Shown: positions 56,225 to 64,000 of the stretch, piece by piece
Layout: every line of letters starts with the position of its first letter
How positions within the stretch are numbered: position 1 is the first letter of the stretch
Assembly: GCA_029204225.1 (NCBI GenBank)
Contig: CM055095.1
Location: 40,352,141 to 40,416,140, forward strand
Direction of reading: 5' to 3'
Origin: Diphasiastrum complanatum
Lineage: Eukaryota; Streptophyta; Lycopodiopsida; Lycopodiales; Lycopodiaceae
Length of the DNA: 64,000 bases
Translations under genes and position numbers: made by a program
The notes under the pieces: generated by a model
Told to the model about the DNA's origin: nothing
The model's input: the letters and a program-made list of their open reading frames with translations, nothing else
Database searches by the model: none

Positions 56225-57463
56225 GATGCTAACAAAAAAGATGCACTCCAAAAAAGGAAAAATTCTAGCCAAAACTCTGATGACAAACAGATAGAATTAA
56301 ATCACGAACAATTCACGAAACTTTTCGCGACACTCGAATTATTTCTGTTCGAGTTAGATCAAGCAGACTCTGTAACACAACCAAATGAAACGAAAAAAAT
56401 TCTAGAAGAAAACAAAATGAAACAAAGCGAAGCAAAACTTGAACGAGCTTTGACATTGATTCATGCTGGAAGCACACAGATCGCAAAATGAAACAAAACG
56501 AAGGAAAGAATTTGCGACAAGATCAATCAAGCTTTGTAATGAGATGAGACAAGACGAAACGAGACAGGACGAAACAAAACAAAATGAAATGAGACCTAAG
56601 TGAACCTCTAAAATTGACTTACGCTTGTAGCCGAGTGATTCATAAAGCGAAACACGAAGCGAAGTGAGCGAAAGGATTCGCAAACAAGATCAGTTCGTCA
56701 GGAATTCAGATGTGATCGCTGGTCACTACCGACTGTATTACTCCTACAATCCTTCGAAGTAGTCAGACACTGCTAATCTATGTTAACAAATTAATGCATC
56801 ATTCAACAAGATCCAACCAAAGTGCGGAATAGAATGAACAAGCGAATCAGACACACAAATAGCAGCAGACAAATTTACATTCAAGGTCATACAATCATCT
56901 AGAATAATAATGTGCACAACAACTACAAAATCATCTATTGATTTTTTTGATTCTTCCAGCACTGCATGATAGATCCACGCAGTGCGTTGGCGTGAGAGAA
57001 ATATAGTTTTCTCACGAATTCATGTCTCGCTTACTAGCGGGCTTGTGGATCTACAGATCCTATGTAGAATTGTCTCGCATGCAAGCAGACTCGTATTCTG
57101 AATAATTTGTCTTTTGATTCTTGTCTTGCTTAATAGCATTAGACTTATTGTATTATGCATCAAACAGAAAGTATATAGTTCGCGAACAATTTCGTGTCGG
57201 GTCTTGTAACTTACAGATTAGAAAGATTGAATATCTACAACTAATCACAAATTACAAGAGTGGCAGATTAGCCACGATCTAGAATACTTTTGATGATGTT
57301 ATGACATCAGATCAAATATCTGTATCCCATGGTATTTGGCTGATTTACTTGTTGGCTGTTCGTGGGGCACGACTAATTTTGTGTCGTGTCGTGTCGCCTT
57401 TTGTCAAAGGTTCAGAATTGAAAGCTAGCAAAGCTTTGGCATTAGAAACAAAATGTTTCTTCA
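56225..57463 (-). repeat. 5' LTR of the split copia
   Basis: The 1239-bp LTR starts TGAAGAAACATTTTG at 57463 (minus). It pairs with 53578-54816 over its full length with a few percent divergence, including the TTTCGTTTCGC-type tract at 56395-56690. It is flanked outside by TCTAA on the minus strand (57464-57468). Confidence 0.93.
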
Positions 57464-58400
57464 TTAGAAGCGTCTGTATGGACATGGAACTCTATGGTCT
57501 AGCTAGGGGGTCGCAGGATTGGTGCAGTGACTAAGGCCTTCTTGAGTTTGTAAAAAGCCTGAGTGGCTTCAGTTGTCCATTCTAGTTGGATGGTCATCTG
57601 GTAGATCAATCGGGCCAGCTTAGCGAAATTCAGGACAAACCTTCGATAGTAGTTGCAATGTCCCATAAAGATGTATACTTCTCGTACGGTTCCTGGCTCA
57701 GGAAAAGCAAGTATTATACGGATCTTGTCAATATCAATAGCGATACCATGCCTCAAAACTACATGGCCTAGCACTATGCCGTGCATGACCAGAAATTGGC
57801 ATTTGGCCGGGTTTAGGGATATGCCGAATAATTGACATTGTATACACTTTCTCTAAGCAAGATAGATGTTGGAATCTAGAGGAGTGGACACGCTAGTCGT
57901 CCATGAAAACTTCAAGAAACTTCCGAAGGAAGTCCTTGAAGGCATAGCTCATCACTTGTTGAAAGGTGTTGGGAGCATTGCACAATCCAAATGGCATCAC
58001 TCTAGGCATATGTTCCCCACTCGGTGGAGAAAGCAATTTTGTGCTGATCTTCTGGGGCTATCTGCACCTGATTATAACCACTAAACCCTTCTAAAAAACT
58101 ATAGGCTTCTGCTCCGGCTATTCTTTCTAACACATTTTTCGTGAATGGTAAAGGAAAATTGTCCTTGTTGGTTACAGAGTTCAGTTTCTTGTAGTCCACA
58201 CAGATTCTAAGTTTTTCATATTTCTTAGGTACTACCACGATAGGTGATACCCAATCAGTGTGTTCCATCTCGTAGATGAATCCTACATCTAGAAGCTTTT
58301 TCAACTCTTCTTGGATTAGTTGGGTGTAATGCGGATTAGACCTATAGGGCCTTATTGCGGGTTTCGCTCTATCAACCAGTGGAACGGTGTGAACCACAAC
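57464..58400 (-). pseudogene. Gypsy part 1: reverse transcriptase
   Basis: Minus-strand motifs in order: [61 protein letters not shown], an FMDD catalytic box (about 57893-57904), then HCNYYRRFVLNFAKLA and LKKALVTAPILRPP. Stops surround the FMDD region. The frame runs to the copia insertion site, where it breaks within the start of RNase H. Confidence 0.9.
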
Positions 58401-59760
58401 ATTTGGCGATATGCCCTTCAGATCAGCGTATTTCCAAGCAAGACAGTCGCAGTATTTGTGTAGAAGGGCCTTAAATCCTCGAGTTCCTCTCCTTCTACAT
58501 CTTCTCCTACAGATACCATATGACTTTCCTCTCCCTTATCAGCCAAATCTATCTCTTTAGAGTGGGCAGGGCCTTCGTAAACGTTGGTTCCTTGGGAGCT
58601 ATCTTCTATGGGTTCTCTCTTTGTTATGGGCATGACCACTACCACTTTGTCCATCTCGTAATCCTTGAAGTATTGTGTCACGTCATGCGCAGGCTTTGGT
58701 TCTTCTATGGCGTCTTGGCAGATTTTCTCGCATAGTTTCTGGTTGGTCATCAACTCGGTCTTGATTTCTCATTCATCACTCTTGGCCTTCCACTCAGCGG
58801 TTTTGGCCTTATATCGGGGTTTGCGTTTTTAGAGAGGGCTGGTGGTTGGTTGATTGTTGATTCCCATCATTTTCAAGGCACGATCAAGTTTCTTGACGCT
58901 CTTATATGGTTTCATACCCAGATAAGGAAAGGAAATGGGATATTTTTCTTTTGGAGAGCCTTCAGATGGGGGATCCAAAGTAATCGGCTCTTTTCCCTTG
59001 GCACGCATTGGTGACTTTGATTGTGGATCAGTTGTTTGGATCTTTCGCCATCTTTATGCTATTGTTTCATAACGATACTTCTAACTTGTAAAGAGCTTCA
59101 TCCTCAGCTAGGTCCTAATCTAAGCATTCTCACATGAGATCGTTAACGGTCATCGGGACACTAGTCGTGGATCCGTCGGTTACCGTATCCATTCGGCCTA
59201 CAACAACATTGTCTTGTGGGATTCTGTTGTTTCGATGAGATCTTCAGTCACTAGTGGATTTCATGGATTTAGTACCTCGGAATTTTGGCGCACTTGAAAT
59301 GATCAAGATCTACATATTGGAGAAAATCTTCGTCCTCGTATTCTCAACTCTCTTCCAGGGTGAACACTTGAAAAAATTTCCATCTCTCTCTCACTGTAGA
59401 CTCCTTGCAGTGGTTCTTGGGGTATAGCCTCTAGGCTCATCCTGAATAGTAATACAGAGTCTTGATGGCCTTTGCTAGATTTTTTCGTTGCTTCAACTAG
59501 TCGCTTGATTGTGATATCATCTTCATCGGAGAATGTGTTTATGGTCAGCCTTTGCTTTGGCGATTGCTCAACAGATGAGACATCAAACTGAAGACAATCC
59601 ACTACAGCTAGGGCTTCAGTCCAGTTTACTACATCCATTTGTGAATCATCACGTATGACAATTCTCCTCCAATGACGTTCGTCATCTAACTCCTCGTCAG
59701 AATGGATTGTAGTTGCAAAGCTTGAAACCATGGCTCTTTGGTCAGTAGGTTTTGTGATCC
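58401..59760 (-). pseudogene. Gypsy part 1: linker between protease and RT
   Basis: Two open stretches (59303-59731, with acidic EELDDERHWRRIVIRDDS, and 58418-58753, with ITKREPIEDSSQG and ADKGEESH) occupy the polyprotein between protease and RT. No catalytic motif is present. Such long acidic linkers occur in some plant gypsy lineages. Confidence 0.6.
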
Positions 59761-59899
59761 AAATATCAAGATTGATCTTAACTGTGGAATCACAATTCTG
59801 TAAAATGATACGATGTTCTTAGCCAAAGTCTATCTAGTAGGACACTGTAGGATTGGAGAGATTCGGACAAATCCAAGACTACAAAATCTAGCACAAAAC

Positions 59900-60190
59900 G
59901 AATTTCGGCTACTTTAGTGTTCACTTCTTTGGCTATGCCTAGCTAATCGGATTGTAAAAAGAGCACTTATCATATGAGTAAGTCCCCATTCGTGATAAAG
60001 TTTGGAGGAGATGATATTCAAACCTGATCCTCCATCAACTATGGCTGATTCTTGTGGAAACCCTCGATGCATGATTGGGATGGCTACGTGCTTGGCATCT
60101 TTCTCCCAACCTACGCCTACTTGGTGGACTGGTTGTGATCCCTCTACCTCTACATCTACCGACACTAGATTGGTAGGGTGCACTTCAGTT
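59900..60190 (-). pseudogene. Gypsy part 1: aspartic protease
   Basis: The minus strand encodes QESAIVDGGSGLNIIS, where D-G-G-S-G replaces the usual D-[ST]-G-x, as in some plant gypsy proteases. It is followed by LYHEWGL. The frame is open for 89 codons. Confidence 0.8.
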
Positions 60191-61560
60191 TTCTCACTGC
60201 CTGATCCATCTATATAAGTTTTCAGTCTTTCCTAGAGGGTCAGATGCGTTTTGAGCAGGGTGCCTAAGGGGATTCTGACATCACTTCTCAATAGATCGAC
60301 TAGGACAACAATGTGGTCCTTTTCCGTCTCCTTGCTATGGAAAGGGACTTCTAGACCAAAATGCTTGTATGCATTCTATCCGGTTTCACGAATGAACTAT
60401 AGTAATATTGGGTTCACTAGGGATCAAGGGGAAGCGTTAGTAGGCCGTTGTCGATATCACCCTCGGGTTGACGTTGGTCTTGCTCTTCATGCTACCTCTC
60501 TGGCTTGGTCTAGGGCTTGAGCTTCTTTCACCCACTCCTTCATGTTTCTAAAGTTACCTTGCTCAATTGTGGAGTTCGGGTATTCTCTTACATATAAGAA
60601 ATCAAATGATCCACTAGCAGGACCGATAATGCTGAACTTGGATGGCTCATTCTCTTTTTATTTTTGGGCTCTAGTTTGGATGAATATCGGCATTGTAGTT
60701 GCCTTGGGGTCTCCTACCACACTCATCAAGTGTAGAGGGGCAGAGACCTCTCCTAGCTTCTGCTTCCTCATTGAACACGCTATATATGGGTGTCCGTACC
60801 CGCAATCACAACATAGTGGTACAAAATTGTCTTGTGGCTTGTTAGGGCACTCGGCAATCCTATGGTTCTCTCCACATCCATAACACTTGATGGGAGCTCT
60901 AAATCGTGTAACTCTAAGCTGGTTAACGTACATAGGTATTAAGTCACCATTCGCTCCATCTATGAAATGCACTAGGACAAAGTCATGTGCTTCCTCTTCG
61001 GAATAGTAGGATTCTTCGATCACTTCGACCATGTTCATCAACTACTGGGCAACTGGTTGCAGATTTCACACTACTAAGCCTTGGGTTCTAAGGAGAATGG
61101 GTGGTAATGCCAATCTAGGCGGTGGTTGGGGTAAGGCACCATGACGTTGTGCCAACAGTGGTCGGGCTACTTGGTTTCTGAGGTTGTATCAACATTTTAC
61201 GATATCATGATTGCTCATATTATAGATATGGCAATATCATGTAGGTCTGCGGGCACTCGTTTTCGGTATGGTTGCCAGAGCAGTGTAAACACCATGTGGA
61301 TTCTATCCTGGGACAGGCATGGGTAGGTCTTGGTTGCATGCCTTTCAGCTTTTGATCAAAAACCATGGTAAGGTCAGTGTGAGCTTTTTGATCTGCTCAT
61401 TGCTCTGCATGTGCAACCTTTCTATGGCGGGTATAATGGTATCGGCACTATTGATGTAGAGGTGGAAGCATCATCGTGTAGCTTATCCTTACGTTTAGCT
61501 CTTCGTTCCTTTTTGTGTCTTTGTTCTTGGTCAGAGTTATCAAAGTCTGAACTAGTGCTT
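60191..61560 (-). pseudogene. Gypsy part 1: gag with zinc knuckles
   Basis: At 60658-61041 (minus) there is CYGCGENHRIAEC followed by CCDCGYGHPYIAC, two CCHC-like knuckles. Further upstream another degenerate one reads WCLHCSGNHTENEC (about 61250-61300), preceded by a Ser/Asp and Lys/Arg-rich stretch (61440-61560). No intact gag start or 5' LTR is seen. A copia LTR truncates it near 61570. Confidence 0.75.
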
Positions 61561-61569
61561 TCACTATCG

Positions 61570-61741
61570 TCGACTCTTTACCTTCTACTTTCCCTCACTT
61601 TCTAAAAGTGGTAATCTCAAATGTACTTAGGCTAAAAATAACTTCGTATAGTTTATCTCTAAGTATGAAATGCATATTGGCCTAGATTTCCAAATAATCA
61701 ACATAGACCAAAATAGATCAAACTAGTTGACAATTTCTCAC
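61570..61741 (-). repeat. Truncated copia LTR
   Basis: On the minus strand the LTR starts near TGTGAGAAATTGTCAAC just after the polypurine tract GAAGAGGGAG. It matches the start of the LTRs at 46356 and 38278 (CTAGTTT, then GAGGCCAAT, then TTAGACTTAGAG-like phrases), and is cut at about 61570. Confidence 0.7.
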
Positions 61742-62848
61742 ACTCCCTCTTCAACTAGTTTTAGCATAGTTTTGACCATACTACTTTGATCCAACTTTAG
61801 AATGATCTCCATATTGGATGCTTCACTATTTCTTACATCAATTTTACACATCAAGATGTAACTAAACATGAAGAACCAAATAGAATGTAAATGAGATGAT
61901 TTCACCATGTTTCCAACTCTGAATTTTTCGAAAAATAAAAACAACCAAACAATAAATGTGAGTGATGGCCACTTGCTTTCTTGTCTCCTCCATCTTTGTC
62001 CTTTCTTGATATGTCTTCACCATAAAACTCCATGAATGAGCCTCCTAAGCTCTCCTTACTTCATTATATCCAAAAAATATTCCTTTCAAGAATCCAAAAG
62101 ATGAGTTGACATAGCAAGTACTAATGAAGATCTTCAAATGCTCCACCCTTGGCTTCTTACTAGAAAGAACTTCAAATGAACTCTTACCATACAAGTCTTC
62201 ATTCGAGTACCTATTGCAAACAAAGTTAGCACACATCAAGGCTTCACCCCAAAATGATTTAGGAAGATTTGCATTCATCCTCATGGATTTATCTTTTTCA
62301 AAAAGATTGACCTTCCTCTCTTTCACACCATGTAGAACCTTTGAGTTTGAAAGCTCCCTCTTGATCCCATGTGCCACACAAATCTTTTTGAACTTTGTTG
62401 ATAGGTCTTCATTTTCCAGACTTAAGCACTTGATCTTCATGTTGAATTGACTCTCCACAACATTCTTGAACTTGAGAAAGACATCAAATACTTCATCCTC
62501 ACACTTTAGAAGATAAGTCCAACAATATCTACTAAAGTCATCAATGCAAGTCACAAACATCTTTGCTCCTTCACTCAAAGAACTAATACAATGCAAATCC
62601 AAATGTACTAAATGAAAAAGCATCTTAGATCTTGAGCTAGATCTAGAATAAGATAACCTTTGTGACTTTGACATTGAATAAAGCTCACATACTTGTTTCT
62701 TTGCCTTCAAACCACCATGGTTAGAACCAACAAATCCATCAAGTTTGTAGAGCTCACCTTGTCTCTTGCCTTGAGCAATCAAGACTCCATTCCTTTTGAC
62801 CAAACAAGAATCACCAACAAATTTCACTTTGAGCCCTTTGTCAACCAT
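61742..62848 (-). pseudogene. copia protease end and integrase, with 3' tail
   Basis: A 267-codon minus frame has KGLKVKFVGDSCLVKRNGV, GKRQGELYKLDGF, then integrase VHLDLHC, FVTCIDDFSRYCWTYLLK, KSFWGEALMCANFVCNRYS. It is the same family as 48016-49564. The HHCC histidines are deleted, the second catalytic Asp is lost (SLENED) and the Glu helix is altered. RT and RNase H are missing: integrase passes at 62045 into the 3' tail. Confidence 0.88.
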
Positions 62849-64000
62849 TTGACAAACACACTAAGCGCATTCTTATGATGTAAAAAATTCATTAAAAATG
62901 AGCACGGGATAAAAAACAGTCAAATTGAGTTGGTTTATTTCCTTGAATATATTTGTGGATTTCTTTTCAAGTGTCAATGTACACAAAACCCCAACAATGT
63001 TTGTATGCAAAAATTATCAGATAGTTTATTATCTGAACTTATGGATGAAAGCTGGGACAAAAGATCAGATGGAGAAATAGAATGCAGAATTAAAATGTCT
63101 TCCATGTGCTTCCGTTATCAAATTGAAAAACAAATGTTGAGCTTATGCTTCCATTATCAAAGATGGAAAAAAAAAATAAAGGTAAATCGATCAAGACTTG
63201 GAAGCCAGTGGACATTCAAAATGAAAAAATACTGAAATTTTATACAATGATGCCGTTTTGACATGTGTTGAGGTGGAAGTAGGAGAGCACCAAAGGCCAT
63301 TAGTTCTGCCAGCGTTTTCAGTAGCGGCTCTATCCAAACTTTCAGTTCTGCCAACGTTTTCAGTAGCTTTCCATCGTTTTTCAGCTGCCATCAACATCAT
63401 TTTTTTAGTCCCAATCCGCCCATTAGAATCACCAGCATAATCGGAGATTTTTCAGAGCCTTTCACGACCGTTTTTCAGCCTGCGCCGACTTCTTTTTCAT
63501 CATGGATGTTTATCAGACGTTTTTCAAGTGTTTCACAGCCGTTTTTTCAGCCCTGCGCCCATCTGTTCTTTATCATACATAGACTATCTGTTGAAGAGAG
63601 TATTTTAAGAGAATAAGAAACATCATGTTCTTGCGTTGAGGGCAACTTTGTCAACACTAGCGTTTCTGATCATTTTCGGACTTTGAGAGAGAGTCTCCAG
63701 TTAGCTGTTATTAGGACGATGAAAAATGCATTTTCACGTGTATCTCTGATAGCAGAAGTATAATATCTAGTCGCTGACTGAGCAAAGACTTTCGGGTTTG
63801 ACATCATTCTATTATGATCGCTACTCCAACTCCAACGCATATCATGCACTCTGAGCATTTGATTTACCTACATATTAGGCAAGGTTTCATATGAGCGATG
63901 TCTATGATCAAGTCAAAGCTGCCATCGAGGCTTGGCCTCAGATTGCCACTTGAAATCGCATGAGGAGAGTAGACTAAACGTTGACTCCTGCCACTCTACC
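62849..64000. other. Right-edge sequence, no recognised gene
   Basis: A 101-codon frame (62930-63235) and others have no known motif. Positions 63310-63560 carry repeated CGTTTTTCAGCC/GTTTTCAGTAGC words. Nothing can be assigned. Confidence 0.45.

Noticed and set aside
61411-61605. Leu/Ser-rich plus-strand frame
   Set aside because: It is antisense to the basic/acidic gag stretch of the gypsy element.
62930-63235. Possible host gene at the right edge
   Set aside because: The 101-codon frame has no recognised motif, no splice context and low complexity towards its end.

Overview
The window is nuclear DNA from a land plant with a large, repeat-laden genome. Three things support this: spliced genes with introns up to about 10 kb, plant-type transposons throughout (Ty1/copia, Ty3/gypsy, hAT, CACTA, miniature elements), and the two host genes themselves. 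A fern or gymnosperm would fit the intron sizes and repeat load, but the species cannot be read from the sequence.

Host gene 1 occupies the left 28 kb on the minus strand. Eight short coding exons (residues 1 to about 242) encode the N-terminus of THO2, the scaffold subunit of the THO/TREX mRNA-export complex. The ATG is at 26763, a probable 5'UTR exon lies near 28.1-28.2 kb, and the remaining exons lie beyond the left edge. All repeats between 1 and 26.6 kb are therefore intronic. Intron 1 (6.9 kb) holds a hAT transposon. Intron 5 (10.1 kb, a GC-AG intron) holds a gypsy chromovirus remnant and a copia element split by a hAT that itself carries a nested hAT-like element. Host gene 2 is a single-exon F-box gene (41618-42391, minus, At5g39250-like) with two ACGT-core promoter sites.

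Between the two genes (28.2-41.2 kb) lie retroelement fragments and the most unusual feature. This is a miniature LTR retrotransposon (TRIM) whose roughly 145-bp LTR contains a tRNA-like cloverleaf with Pol III A and B boxes, and whose internal region is only a tRNA-Met primer site plus a polypurine tract. It forms an LTR-I-LTR-I-LTR array (29958-30319 and 34812-35037), with a second copy at 35609-35872. A 4.5-kb CACTA transposon is inserted at the end of the middle LTR.

The right third (44.2-62.9 kb) is nested, decayed retrotransposons. A minus-strand gypsy element (about 61.5 to 49.9 kb) was interrupted by a copia element that left a TCTAA target duplication. One inversion (about 50.8-55.5 kb) then flipped the 3' half of the copia together with part of the gypsy, leaving the two 1239-bp copia LTRs facing each other. 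A second copia family is present as a plus copy (46.4-49.9 kb) and minus fragments (37.6-38.7 and 61.6-62.8 kb). The last 1.1 kb has no recognisable gene.
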